The translations under genes and the position numbers were made by a program. Below are positions 35,677 to 46,300 of a DNA stretch of 64,000 bases, piece after piece (position 1 is the stretch's first letter; each line of letters begins with the position of its first letter). Under the pieces are notes generated by a model, which worked only from the letters and a program-made list of their open reading frames with translations, was not told where the DNA came from and searched no databases. The DNA lies in contig NZ_VOWY01000001.1 of assembly GCF_008014645.1 (NCBI RefSeq), forward strand, positions 124,001 through 188,000, in the 5' to 3' direction. The DNA is from Collinsella sp. BA40. Its GTDB lineage: Bacteria; Actinomycetota; Coriobacteriia; Coriobacteriales; Coriobacteriaceae.

Positions 35677-35720
35677 GAGGACGGGCTCGGCTGCGCTCTG
35701 CGCGCGCCGAGCCCGTCCTC
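35677..35720 (+). terminator. terminator after the TrpR-like gene
   Basis: GAGGACGGGCTCGG (35677-35690) pairs with its complement (35707-35720), loop CTGCGCTCTGCGCGCG. The loop is almost the same as in the terminator at 36249-36282. Between 35721 and 35966 the sequence becomes AT-rich (35740-35800) but shows no gene. Confidence 0.8.
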
Positions 35721-35966
35721 TGCTTCTGATGCGCATAGCTAGTTAATTGGTATACAACAAAATCGTATATTCCAAGACCGTCTATCCAAAATATATAGCC
35801 ATTCAGGGATTGGGCGATTAGTGTTCCTTCGCAGGCAGCGGGGTTTCATTTATACCTAGAGCAAAGATAGGTTGAACATGATGCGGTATGTAATCACTGC
35901 CTGTAGGGGCTGAGGCTATACGAGCGAAGTCCATACCCAGGTTTCCGAAGTGGAGTTTCAGACGCC

Positions 35967-36239
35967 ATGACTACCATGAGGCATCGATCGAATATGGTGA
36001 AGTTCATTCTTTGTCTCGCGCTCATGGGCGCCGGCCTGGGGGCGAGTTTCATCATTGACGCATGTGGCATCTTGGAGAAGTACGGCCCTGGGAGCGTTCA
36101 GGCGATTCGACCCTTGGGATCGATCGCGTGCCTCGTTGGGTCGATCTGGATGCTCGTTCTGACGTTGAGGTCGAATGGCGGTAATCAGCACTGGCGGCAT
36201 GCGGCTCAAGGATTGCAGGGCCGACTATTGGCAAAGTGA
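35967..36239 (+). CDS. small membrane protein (90 aa), hypothetical
   Basis: A 90-residue protein with two hydrophobic segments (KFILCLALMGAGLGASFIID, and IACLVGSIWMLVLTL) joined by a short loop. No family recognised. Start uncertain: ATG 35967 has a weak GTGGAG upstream, and ATG 35997 (MVKFIL) would place the start right at the first helix. Its stop is ten bases before a strong terminator, which argues for a real transcription unit. Confidence 0.5.
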   Translation: MTTMRHRSNMVKFILCLALMGAGLGASFIIDACGILEKYGPGSVQAIRPLGSIACLVGSIWMLVLTLRSNGGNQHWRHAAQGLQGRLLAK

Positions 36240-36248
36240 AGCTGCGGG

Positions 36249-36282
36249 ACGGGCCCGGCTGCGCTCAGCGCGCCGGGCCCGT
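36249..36282 (+). terminator. terminator after the small membrane protein gene
   Basis: ACGGGCCCGGC (36249-36259) and GCCGGGCCCGT (36272-36282), followed by TCGCTTTT. Shares the GGCTGCGCTC(T/A)GCGCG loop of the 35677 terminator. Confidence 0.75.
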
Positions 36283-36391
36283 TCGCTTTTGCAAGCGGAG
36301 CCGCATGAAAGGCGATTTCTCCGAGCCTTCGCAATCTGTCCGCACGGGCGTGTAGGATAGGGGGAGTCAACTTCGATCGAGGACGGAGAGC

Positions 36392-39300
36392 ATGGCGCTT
36401 ACGGTATACGAGACAACATCGGGGTCATCGCTGTCGGCGGCGGAGGTTTCGCTGCTCATCGATGCCGCAAAAACCTACGGCAGGGCAACGCTGCTCGTTG
36501 CCTCCTTTGCCGAGCGCGAACGGTGCCGCGCCGCCCTGGCTCGCGCGGGCGCCGGCATGGGCATCGACGTGGCGACGCCGGCGACGTGGGTCGCGGGGAT
36601 CTGGGAGCTGCTCGGCGACGGCCGCAGAATCGCGACGCCCATCGAGCGGCGCATGCTCATGGCGAGTATCGTCGCCGTCGCCCAGCCGGAAGAGCTCGCG
36701 CCGTTGCGCGGCAATCCGGGTACCGTGCGCCTGCTCGCGGATATCGCCGCGGCGCTGCTGCCGGCCATTGTGCCCGCGCCGGCGCTCGAGAAGGAGGCCC
36801 CCGTCGCCTCGAGCGATGCCGAGCGCGTGGTGTTCGGCCTGGTCGAGCGCTATGCCGCCGCGCTAGCCGAGCGCGGCTTGGTCGAGGCGTCCGAGGCGGC
36901 GTGCCTGCTCGCGCGCATCGTCAGGGACGGGCGCCCCGCCTGCGCGCGCTTCGTCGCCGTCCGCGACGTCACGTTACTTCCCGCCCATATCATGCAGCTC
37001 GTTCGCAGCATCTCGCACGCCGGTGATGCGGCGTTCCTGTTGAGCACGCAGCAGGTTTCGCTGGCACGTTCCCTCGGTGCGCAGGAGGTTGTCGCGCTGG
37101 GCGAGGAGTCCGCGCCCGATGCCGCGCCCGCGCCCACGTTTGTCGAGGCCGCCGGTCCGCATGTGCGGGCCGCGGCCTACGCGGACGCCATCGCGGAGCT
37201 GGTGGGCGCGGGCCGCGACGTCGTGGTCGCGGCGGCCCGTCCGGCCGATGCGTTCGAAGCGGTCTCGGAGCGCCTGGCCGCCCGCGGCATCGCCTGCGAG
37301 GCCCCCGTGTCCTGTCGGTTCGGCGATACGCAGGTGGGGTGCCAGTTCACCGCGCTGCTCGACCTCGTGGGCCGTATGCAGGAGGCGGGCGAGAGCCTGG
37401 AGCGCGCCGACCTTTGGTGGCCCGCGCCCGAGCTGACCGACTGGCTGTATTCCCCGCTGTCGGGTGTCGATGCCTTCGCGGCGCGCCGGTTCGACAAGAA
37501 GCTGCGCTCCAATCGCGCGCTGGGTCCCGAGGGCGTCCTGCGCGCGCTGCAGGGCGTCCAGACGCAGGCCGAGGCGTCGCGCAAGAAGCTCGACCCCGCC
37601 AACCCGTATGCGCAGGTGCCCGCCGTGTGCTCCAGCGTGGTGAGCTATCTCATGCAGGATCGCCCGGTCTCTGCGCTCAAGGCGCTGTGCACGGTGGCCT
37701 CGGCGCTGCCGGGTTCGGCCTTTGGTTGGACGGGCGGTACGGTGCGCGCCAACATCGAGGTCACCATGGCGGCGCGGGCCATCGAGCTCGTGCTCGACCA
37801 GGCGCGTGCGCTGGACGTGCCGCAGGCGGCGGCCGTCTCGGTGCTCGACATGTTGTCGGTCACGGCGGCGGCGCGCAGCGAATCGGCGGATTTCGCCCAT
37901 GCCGGCCCCGACGGCGCCGATACCTCCGCGCAGCCCGTCGCGTGCTTCATGACGCTCGCCGACGCCGCCCTGCTGGATGCGGGCTCCATCGACGCGTTGT
38001 TCGTGGCCGATGTAGATATCGACAGCTTCCCGTTGGCGCATAAGGAGGGTCCGCTTGCCGAGCTCGCATCGGCGCTCTCGTTCGCGCCGGTGGAGCTCGA
38101 GCCCGCGGCGCGCATGCGCGACCTCATGGCACGCGCCATGGCGGCGGCGCGCGGCGAGGTGGTGCTCGCGCGCGTGACGCATGACCGCCAGGCCAAGGAC
38201 CGCTATCCCGCCGCCATCTGGACCGAGCTGCTCGCTCGCCAGCGCGCCGCCGGCGTCGCGCCCCGCGTGCGCATGGTGGGCGAGGGCGACATCGTGCGCG
38301 ACCTCGACCCCGCGGCGACCGCGCGCATGAAGCGCCGGCGCGTCTCCTGCCTGCCGCCCCAGAGCCTCGGCGAGGACGCCGTGCCCTATCTGGTGCTCTA
38401 TCAGCGCGACCCGAAGGACCCGGAGCGCCTGGTGCCTCGCCAGCTCTCGGCGTCGCAGATCGAGAGCTATGCGAGCTGCCCGCTGTGCTGGTTCATGTCC
38501 TCGCGCGTGCGCCCCGCCTCGCTCGATGCCGGTTTCGGCAACATGGAGAAGGGCAACTTCGTGCACGACGTGCTCTATCGCCTGCACGAGCGCCTGATCG
38601 AAGACGGCGTCCCGCGCGTGATCGAGCGCAACCTCGACGCGTGCATCGAGGTGCTGCGCGAAGTCTTCGACGAGGTCCGCGCCGAGCACGAGCGCAACAA
38701 GACGTCGAGTTCGGGCGCCCTCGTACCCCACGGCGCCCTGCAGCGCGTGCAGGTCGACGAGATCTTGCCGCAGCTCGAGGGCGTGCTGCGCTACGAAGCG
38801 GGCGCCTTGGCGCCGTTCGCGCCCGTGTACCTGGAATACTCGTTCAACGAGTTGGGCGTCGAGTATGCCGGGCGTCCGCTCGGCGGCCGCATCGACCGCG
38901 TGGACGTGGATGCCGAGAACCGCGCGATGGTGATCGACTACAAGCACCGCTCCGACGTGAACGCGTTCAAGCTGGCCGATCCCACGGTTGCGAAGAAGGA
39001 CGGGACGGTGCCGGCGGACGACCCCGACTGGCTGCCCGAGCACACGCAGACGCTCATCTACGCCCAGGCCCTGCGCCGCTCCGAGCTGGCGCTCGATGCG
39101 CGCGGCGGCATCTACTTCGCCACCAAGGGCTCCAAGCCCGCGATGCGCGGCGCCGTGTCCGAGGAGTTCGCCGAACAGGAGCCGGGAGACGGCCGCGTGC
39201 CCGGCCTCGCCGCCGGCTTCCCCGATGTCGAGCACGGCGGCACCATGGGGTTCGAGGCCCTGCTCGACCGCGTGGAGGAGACCATCTCGCGCCGCCTCGA

Positions 39301-39394
39301 CGAGCTCGAGGCCGGCGTCGTCACGGCCGCGCCCATGCCCGCTGCGCGCTGCAGCTTCAACCACGACCTCGGATTCGAGCGGAGGAACGCATAG
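36392..39394 (+). CDS. addB: AddB-like subunit of helicase-nuclease (PD-(D/E)XK nuclease)
   Basis: A 1000-residue protein. The N-terminal 650 residues resemble the inactive helicase-like scaffold of AddB/RexB and lack a Walker A motif. The C-terminal nuclease shows LSASQIESYASCPLCWFMS, then GNFVHDVLYRLHERL, GGRIDRVDVD (D835) and MVIDYKH (D849-Y850-K851), the PD-(D/E)XK core. Only two cysteines are seen at the iron-sulfur position (SCPLCW), fewer than the four of Bacillus AddB. It pairs with AddA, starting three bases after this stop, to process double-strand DNA ends for RecA. Start ATG 36392 follows GGACGGAGAGC. Confidence 0.85.
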   Translation: MALTVYETTSGSSLSAAEVSLLIDAAKTYGRATLLVASFAERERCRAALARAGAGMGIDVATPATWVAGIWELLGDGRRIATPIERRMLMASIVAVAQPEELAPLRGNPGTVRLLADIAAALLPAIVPAPALEKEAPVASSDAERVVFGLVERYAAALAERGLVEASEAACLLARIVRDGRPACARFVAVRDVTLLPAHIMQLVRSISHAGDAAFLLSTQQVSLARSLGAQEVVALGEESAPDAAPAPTFVEAAGPHVRAAAYADAIAELVGAGRDVVVAAARPADAFEAVSERLAARGIACEAPVSCRFGDTQVGCQFTALLDLVGRMQEAGESLERADLWWPAPELTDWLYSPLSGVDAFAARRFDKKLRSNRALGPEGVLRALQGVQTQAEASRKKLDPANPYAQVPAVCSSVVSYLMQDRPVSALKALCTVASALPGSAFGWTGGTVRANIEVTMAARAIELVLDQARALDVPQAAAVSVLDMLSVTAAARSESADFAHAGPDGADTSAQPVACFMTLADAALLDAGSIDALFVADVDIDSFPLAHKEGPLAELASALSFAPVELEPAARMRDLMARAMAAARGEVVLARVTHDRQAKDRYPAAIWTELLARQRAAGVAPRVRMVGEGDIVRDLDPAATARMKRRRVSCLPPQSLGEDAVPYLVLYQRDPKDPERLVPRQLSASQIESYASCPLCWFMSSRVRPASLDAGFGNMEKGNFVHDVLYRLHERLIEDGVPRVIERNLDACIEVLREVFDEVRAEHERNKTSSSGALVPHGALQRVQVDEILPQLEGVLRYEAGALAPFAPVYLEYSFNELGVEYAGRPLGGRIDRVDVDAENRAMVIDYKHRSDVNAFKLADPTVAKKDGTVPADDPDWLPEHTQTLIYAQALRRSELALDARGGIYFATKGSKPAMRGAVSEEFAEQEPGDGRVPGLAAGFPDVEHGGTMGFEALLDRVEETISRRLDELEAGVVTAAPMPAARCSFNHDLGFERRNA

Positions 39395-39397
39395 CTC

Positions 39398-42300
39398 ATG
39401 GACCTTTCAACACTGATGCCCCAGCAGCGCGATATCGTGACCACGCTCGACCGGCCGCTGTTCGTGTCGGCGGGTGCGGGCTCGGGCAAGACCTTCACCC
39501 TTACGCGCCGCATCCTGTGGGCCCTCTCGCCTGAGTCCGGTCCGTTCATCATCAGCTTGGACCAGGTGCTGGCCATTACCTTCACCAAGGATGCCGCAGC
39601 GGAGATTCGCGAGCGCGTGCGCAGCGCGCTGGTCGAGGAGGGTATGGACGAGATCGCCCTGCAGGTCGATGATGCGTGGATCTCGACCATCCACGGCATG
39701 TGCGCCCGCATCCTGCGCGCCCACGCGCTCGAGCTGGGTATCGACCCCGAATTCACGGTGCTCGACGAGTCGGTGTCCGGCCCGCTTATGGACCTCGCCG
39801 TCGACCGCGTGATCGCGCGCGAGCGCGGCGGACTGCATGCGCTGCAGACGTGGTTCCCGCTCACGGGCGAGGTGGGCCCGGGCGGCCGCGAGGCAGGCAC
39901 GAGCGCGCGCCAGCTGGTGCGCACGCTGCTCGAGCGCGCGAGCGCGGCGCGAAACGGCTTCGACGACATCAAGTTCGCGCGCGGCTCCGTTGACTTTTCG
40001 GGCCTGCACGATGCGTATCGCCCGTGCCTGGAGGCGAGCGCCAAGGCCGCCGAGACGGCCCAGGCGGCCATCGCGGCCATCGAGGCGTACCTGACGGGTC
40101 CGCGCACACGCGACGACCTCGCGGCCTGCATGCTGGCATGCGGGATGCCCCGCGCGAGCAAGGCGTTTCCCAAGGAGCAGGTGGCGCTGCTCAAGGCCGA
40201 GGCGGCCGACGCGTTCATCAACGCCTATATCGCTACCGGCGCCGACGCCCTCGATGAGCTGATGGGCCTGGCGCGCGCGGTGGCGGCGGAATACGCCGCG
40301 CTCAAGGAGGAGCGCTCGGCGCTGGATAACAACGACCTGCTGCGCCGTACGTACGAGGCACTGCGCGACCACGCGTCCATTCGCGAGGTCTATGCGGGCA
40401 AGTTCGCCATGGTGATGATCGACGAGTTCCAGGATACCGACCAGCAGCAGGTGGACCTCATCAACTTCCTTACGGGCGAGGGCGGTCGCGCGCTGTGCAC
40501 GGTGGGCGACGCCCAGCAATCGATCTACCGGTTCCGCGGCGCGGAGGTGGAGGTCTTCCGCCGCGCCCAGCGCCGCATCGAGGAGGGGGCCGCGTCGGCA
40601 GGGGAGCGAGCGGGCGCTGCCGTGTCCGCCCAGGGCTCCGTGGTGAAGCTGGTCAAGAACTTCCGCAGCCATGCGGAGATTCTGGAATACGTGGCGCGCG
40701 TGTTCGACGACGAGCAGGGCGGCATCATGCCGAGCTTCCTCAACCTGTTGCCGCACGATGGCCGCGACGACGGCCTGCGCGCCGCGGGCGCCTCGCGCCG
40801 CCAGGCCCTGCTCGTCGCAGGCGGTACCACCGAGGAGCGCACGGCGGCCAAGGCCGCGGCCATCGCGCGCCGCTTCCGCGCGCTCGCCGATGCGGGCCAG
40901 CCCGTGGGCGGCATGGTGCTGCTGCTGGGCGGCATGCCGCGGGCCGGCGTCTACGCCGACGCGATGCGCGCCGAGGGGCTCGATTGCGTGATCAGCGGCG
41001 GCTCGGTCTTCTCGGGCACCGAGGAGGCCAAGACGGTCCGCGCGCTCGCGTACACGCTCGGCAACCTCATGGATACGGCGCAGGGCCTGGCCCCGCTGCT
41101 GGCTTCTCCGCTGTTCGCCCTGGGCGCCCAGGAGTTCCTGGCGCTCTCCACCGCGCTCGACCAGCAGACGGGGGAGACCCGTCGCCGCAATATCGAGGCG
41201 GGCCTCCTGACCGACGAGGACGCGCCCGGTTTCGGCGAGCTGCCGCTGCTCGATCGCGCCCGCGCGGTGCTGCGCCCCGCGTTGCGTCGCGTCGGCCGCG
41301 ACAGCTTGGCGGGCATCGCCCGCGACGTGGTCAACGAGTCAGGTTTGATGGTCCGCCTGGAAGCGCGCGGCGCCGAGGGGCGCGCCGCCGCCGCGAACAT
41401 GCTCAAAGCGCTCGATGCCCTCGCCGAGGCGGAGGCCGAGGTAGGCAACGCGCCACGCCAGGTGGCGCTCGCCTACGACCGCTTCCTGTCCGGCAAGCAG
41501 GCGCCCGGTGCGCTGAACGAGGAGGGCGGCAACGCCGTGCGCATCATGACGGTGCACGCGAGCAAGGGCCTCGAGTTCCCGGTGGTGGCGGTCTCCGAGT
41601 GCTTCGGCATTCGTCCGAACGGCGACCGTATGCAGATGGTGCGTCGCGAGGACGGCACCGTGGGCGTGGCGGCGCTGCCCGCGCGCTTCCCGCACGGTCG
41701 CGATTCGGCGGGCAATTTCGTCGACGGATCCGAGGTCGAGAAGCAGTTCAAGAAGTTCTTATCGGGCAGCGGGGCCACGGGCCCGTGGCTCGATGCGAGC
41801 CTCGTGGACGACGTCTGCGCCACGGGGTCGGCCGCGGAGGCCTGGATGTCGATGCGCGACGAGGAGGACCGGCTCGCGCTGGAGGAGCGGGCGCGCCTGC
41901 TCTACGTCGCCATGACGCGTGCGCGCGAGGTGTGCCTGCTCGCGCTCGATGCCGAGGTCGGTCGCGGCCGCGTGGCCGAGCTCGCCCTCAAGCCCGAGCG
42001 CGATCTCACGCCTTCGGTGCTCGAGCGCATCCTGCCCGATGAGGGCGCGTCGCTCGCCTGCGACCGCCTGGTGTTCGACAACGCGCAACCGGGGGATTTC
42101 GAGCTCCTCGCGCTCAAGGGCTTCGTGAGCGGCGGGGTGGCCTACGAACCCAACGCCTACGTTTCCGAGGGCCGCCTCGTGGCAGGCGTCCCGTTGCCGG
42201 CGGACGCGGGCGCTTCCACCGAAGCCGCGGGGGAGGCCGAAGCCGCTTCCGTTCCGGCGTCCGATGCCGCCCCCGCTCCCGCCGGGGAGCCCGACAGCTT

Positions 42301-43081
42301 CACCGTGGTCGAGCCGGGCTCGGTGTATCGGCGCGTCGTGCCGGCCGTCCGTCCCGCGCGCTCGTCGTATAGCTACTCGTCCATCTCGGCGGCGCTCCAC
42401 GCCGAGATGGAGGACCGCGCCGCGGCAGGTTCGCATGCTTCGGCAGACGAGGGCGCCCCGGCGAGCGAGGCCGCGACGCCCGAGGAGGTCGCCGCCATGC
42501 ACGAGGAGCGCGACGCCGCGCTCGCGGCTGCACACGTGGGCGATCCCACGGCGTTGGGCAGCGCGTTCCATGCCGCCTGCCAGTGGCTGATCGAGCTCGA
42601 CCGCGCTGAGCTGCCCGTCGAGCGAGCCGACGCCCTGTGCCGCTACTGGGGCTGCACGCCCGAGCAGCGCACGCGCTTCGACGACGCCATGGCGCGCTGG
42701 CTTGCCAGCGACGTGCGCGCCGAGGCGCTTTCCTGGCCGTGTCGCCGCGCGGAGGTGCCGTTCTACACGCTCGGCATGGACGAGTTCTCCCAGGAGTTCG
42801 GCGAGTTCGCCGAAGGCGCCATCGACCTGCTGTGCACCGATCCTGCCCGCCCGGGTTGCGCCCTGCTTATCGACTACAAGACCGGCGGCAGCCCGGCCGA
42901 GTCGCCCGAGCAGCTGCGGGAGAAGCACGCCCTGCAGGCCCGCGTCTACGCCGATGTCCTGCGTCGCGCGGGTTACACCGACGTTGCCCTCAAGTTCGTT
43001 CGCGTGGAGGTGCCCGATCCGTCGGCTCCCGCCCAACCCCAGGTGGTCGTGTACGCCACGGAGCGCGCCGCCGAGTGCTAG
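39398..43081 (+). CDS. addA: AddA-like UvrD-family helicase-nuclease
   Basis: A 1227-residue protein. Superfamily 1A helicase motifs are in order: GAGSGKT (residues 26-32), ITFTKDAAAEIRERV, ISTIHGMCARIL, MIDEFQDTDQQQ (D342-E343), VGDAQQSIYRFRGAE, MTVHASKGLEFPVV (near 717) and LLYVAMTRA. The C-terminal nuclease has ALGSAFHAACQWLI and LIDYKTGG (D1159-Y1160-K1161). With AddB it forms the RecBCD-like end-resection enzyme. It starts three bases after addB, so coupling is strong. An acidic alanine/proline-rich insert sits near residues 930-1040. A 14-bp hairpin 27 bases after the stop ends the operon. Confidence 0.92.
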   Translation: MDLSTLMPQQRDIVTTLDRPLFVSAGAGSGKTFTLTRRILWALSPESGPFIISLDQVLAITFTKDAAAEIRERVRSALVEEGMDEIALQVDDAWISTIHGMCARILRAHALELGIDPEFTVLDESVSGPLMDLAVDRVIARERGGLHALQTWFPLTGEVGPGGREAGTSARQLVRTLLERASAARNGFDDIKFARGSVDFSGLHDAYRPCLEASAKAAETAQAAIAAIEAYLTGPRTRDDLAACMLACGMPRASKAFPKEQVALLKAEAADAFINAYIATGADALDELMGLARAVAAEYAALKEERSALDNNDLLRRTYEALRDHASIREVYAGKFAMVMIDEFQDTDQQQVDLINFLTGEGGRALCTVGDAQQSIYRFRGAEVEVFRRAQRRIEEGAASAGERAGAAVSAQGSVVKLVKNFRSHAEILEYVARVFDDEQGGIMPSFLNLLPHDGRDDGLRAAGASRRQALLVAGGTTEERTAAKAAAIARRFRALADAGQPVGGMVLLLGGMPRAGVYADAMRAEGLDCVISGGSVFSGTEEAKTVRALAYTLGNLMDTAQGLAPLLASPLFALGAQEFLALSTALDQQTGETRRRNIEAGLLTDEDAPGFGELPLLDRARAVLRPALRRVGRDSLAGIARDVVNESGLMVRLEARGAEGRAAAANMLKALDALAEAEAEVGNAPRQVALAYDRFLSGKQAPGALNEEGGNAVRIMTVHASKGLEFPVVAVSECFGIRPNGDRMQMVRREDGTVGVAALPARFPHGRDSAGNFVDGSEVEKQFKKFLSGSGATGPWLDASLVDDVCATGSAAEAWMSMRDEEDRLALEERARLLYVAMTRAREVCLLALDAEVGRGRVAELALKPERDLTPSVLERILPDEGASLACDRLVFDNAQPGDFELLALKGFVSGGVAYEPNAYVSEGRLVAGVPLPADAGASTEAAGEAEAASVPASDAAPAPAGEPDSFTVVEPGSVYRRVVPAVRPARSSYSYSSISAALHAEMEDRAAAGSHASADEGAPASEAATPEEVAAMHEERDAALAAAHVGDPTALGSAFHAACQWLIELDRAELPVERADALCRYWGCTPEQRTRFDDAMARWLASDVRAEALSWPCRRAEVPFYTLGMDEFSQEFGEFAEGAIDLLCTDPARPGCALLIDYKTGGSPAESPEQLREKHALQARVYADVLRRAGYTDVALKFVRVEVPDPSAPAQPQVVVYATERAAEC

Positions 43082-43108
43082 GCCGCCTGCATCCGCATCC
43101 CGGTGTCA

Positions 43109-43143
43109 AGCGCCCGCATCCGTTCCCCGCGGATGCGGGCGCT
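43109..43143 (+). terminator. hairpin after addA
   Basis: AGCGCCCGCATCCG (43109-43122) and complement (43130-43143), a perfect 14-bp stem with a 7-base loop; only a weak T-rich tail follows. Confidence 0.65.
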
Positions 43144-43216
43144 GTCGTCTGCGCTTCCCGTCCGGCGTTGCGCGGGGCGAACAAGCTATGGTGCTTTCGA
43201 TTGCCGGCTGGACATA

Positions 43217-43246
43217 CGAACGGATGTCCGCATGCTCGGTTACAAT
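43217..43246 (+). promoter_or_regulatory. LexA-box-like site and -10 of the dnaE promoter
   Basis: CGAACGGATGTCCG (43217-43230) differs at one base from the Gram-positive SOS box CGAACRNRYGTTYG. TACAAT follows at 43241-43246, so the box covers the region a -35 element would occupy. The site also forms GGACAT/ATGTCC. Confidence 0.5.
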
Positions 43247-43356
43247 CGGTAGCGTTCGAAAAGGGGGCCGAAGGGGCGGGGTTGCGCAGTGCGCGCCTCC
43301 GTCGCGCTTCGCGCCCAAGCAGATTCTTTAGCACATCAGATCGGAGACAACGGCAC

Positions 43357-46300
43357 ATGGCATTCGTCCACCTTCACAACCACTCCGAGTACTCGATGCT
43401 CGACGGCGCGACCCGTATCTCGGATATGGTCAAGCGCGCGGTCGACCTCGGCATGCCGGCGGTGGCGCTCACCGACCACGGCTACATGTACGGCATCCCC
43501 GAGCTCGGCCTCGCCTGCGACGCCATCAATCATGGCACGCCCGAGTACAAGACCTGGAGCCACGACAAGTCGTTCCTCGAGAAGGGGCGCCGCGACGAGC
43601 TCGAGCAGCCCGATCCCGAGGCCGATCCGCGCGCCTACGCCCAGTTCCAGAGGGATATGGCCGCATGGGACGCCGAGGGCAGCCTCGACTCCACCAAGCC
43701 GCCCCTGGTCATCAAGCCCATCTTCGGCTGCGAGGTCTACTTCACGCCGGATGACACGCTCGCCCGCGACCGCAAGCCCGAGCTCTACCATATGGTGCTC
43801 TTCGCCCGCAACGAGCAGGGCTACGTCAACCTCATGCAGACGGTGTCGGAGGCCGCGGTCGACGGCTTCTATTACAAGCCGCGCGTCACCCTGGACAACC
43901 TGCGCCGCCACCGCGAGGGCCTTATCGCCAGCTCGGCGTGCATCGCCGGCATCATCCCCAAGTGCATCGACCGCGGCGACATGGCGTCGGCCCTCCAGTG
44001 GGCCGAGACCTTCCGCGACCTGTTCGAGCCCGGAAGCTTCTATATCGAGATCCAGGAGCACGGCATCACCACCGATTCCGGCATGACCGACGAGCAGATG
44101 GACCGCCAGCTCATCGAGATCGCGAAGCAGATCGGCGTCAAGGTCATCGCCACCAACGACTTCCACTACCTCACGCGCGACGACGCCCCCATCCAGGACG
44201 TCATGATGTGCATCGGCATGAACTCCAAGGTGGACGACCCCAACCGCATGCGCATGCAGGGCTCCGAGTTCTACATGAAGACCGAAGACGAGATGCGCGC
44301 GATGTTCCCGTACTGCCCCGAGGCGTGTGACAACACGGTTGAGCTGGCCGAGAAGTGCGACGTCGAGCTCGACTGGGACAGCATCATCCTGCCCAACTAC
44401 CCGCTGCTCGACGAGGGCGAGACGCATGAGAGCCAGTTTCGCCGCGAGTGCGAGGCGGGCCTCGCCCTGCGCTACGGCGACGACTGGGATGGCAAGGAGA
44501 TCGGCGGCGTCGACATCCGCGAGCGCTTCGAGTTCGAATACAAGGTCATCTGCGACAAGGGCTTCGCCGCATACTTCCTCATCGTTGCGGAGTACGTGCG
44601 CTGGGCCAAGCAAAACGGCATCGGCGTCGGTCCCGGCCGTGGATCGGCCGCGGGTGCACTCGTCGCGTATGCCATGGACATCACCACCTTCGACCCGCTG
44701 TCGAACGGCCTCATGTTCGAGAGGTTCCTCTCTCCCGAACGTACCGAGATGCCCGATATCGATATGGACTTCGACGATGAGCGGCGCCTCGAGGTCATCG
44801 AGCATGTTCGACAGCTCTATGGCCCCGAGAAGGTCACCCACGTCATCACGTACTCCACCATCAAGGCCAAGCAGGCCATCAACGACGCCGCGCGCGTGCT
44901 GGACTACCCCGTCTACATGGGCCAGCGCCTGTCCAAGATGGTCTCGGCCGACCCGGGCGTGAAGCTTCGCCAGGTGCTCGAGAAGCAGCCGGGCAAGGAG
45001 GACCTCTACAGCCCGGACTTCGCCGATGCCTACCGTCAGGACGATGACGCCCGCCGCATCATCGATACCGCGCTCTCCATCGAGGGCCTCACCCGCGGCG
45101 AGGGCGTGCACGCGTGCGCGGTCCTTATCTGCCGCGACGCGGTGAACGAGCACGTGCCCACCAAGCTCGATACCAAGGGCGGCGTCGAGATCACCCAGTA
45201 CGAAGGCCATACCGTCGCGGACATGGGTCTGCTCAAGATGGACTTCCTGGGCCTGCGCACCCTCACGGTCATCTCGAAGGCCAAGGCCAACATCAAGGCC
45301 AACTACGGTATCGATATCGACCCGGACAAGATTCCCTTCGACGATCCCAAGATCTTCGAGCTCATGAGCGCGGGCCGTACCGCGGGCGTCTTCCAGGTCG
45401 AGTCCGCGGGCATGACGGCCACCATCAAGAACATGAAGCCCACCGAGTACAAGCACGTGGTCGCTCTGATCGCCCTGTACCGCCCGGGCCCCTTGGGCGC
45501 CGGCATGGTTACCAGCTACATCAACCGTATGAACGGCAAGGAGCCCGCGGTCTCCTACGACCCGCGCCTCGACGGCATCCTGGGCGAGACCTACGGCACC
45601 ATGGTCTACCAGGAGCAGGTCATGCTCATCTCGGTCGAGATGTGCGGCTTCTCCAAGGGCGAATCGGACTCCCGTATCCGTAAGCCCGTTGCCAAGAAGA
45701 AGATCAAGATGCTCACGGACCAGGTATTCAAATGGTCCGATGGCGAGGACGAGACCATCTACGACCACTGGATGAACGGTGCGGAGCGCAACAACTACAA
45801 GCGCGAGACCGCCCAGCGCATCTGGGACGACGTTCTCGAGTTCGCCTCCTACGCGTTCAACAAGTCGCACTCCGCCGGCTATGCCATCCTGGTTATGCAG
45901 ACCGCTTGGCTGAAGGCCCATTACCCCAACGAGTACATGGCCGCCGTGCTTACCTCCTATACGGGCAAGACCGACAAGATCGTGCACTACGTTTCCGCGT
46001 GCCGCCACGACGGCATCGCGGTCCTGCCGCCGGATGTCAACGAGTCCGGCAAGGAGTTTACCGCTACGTCCGAGGGCGTGCGCTTCGGCCTGGCCGGCAT
46101 CCGCGGCGTGGGCGAGGGCGTCGCCCAGGCGATCATCGACGAGCGAGAGGCGAACGGCCCGTACAAGAATCTGCACGACTTCGTCGACCGCGTCGACTCG
46201 AGCCAGGCCAACCGCCGCGTCATCGAGGCCCTTATCAAGGCAGGCGCCTTCGATGCCACCGGGTATCCGCGCCGTCAGCTCATGCATTTCGTGGACAAGG

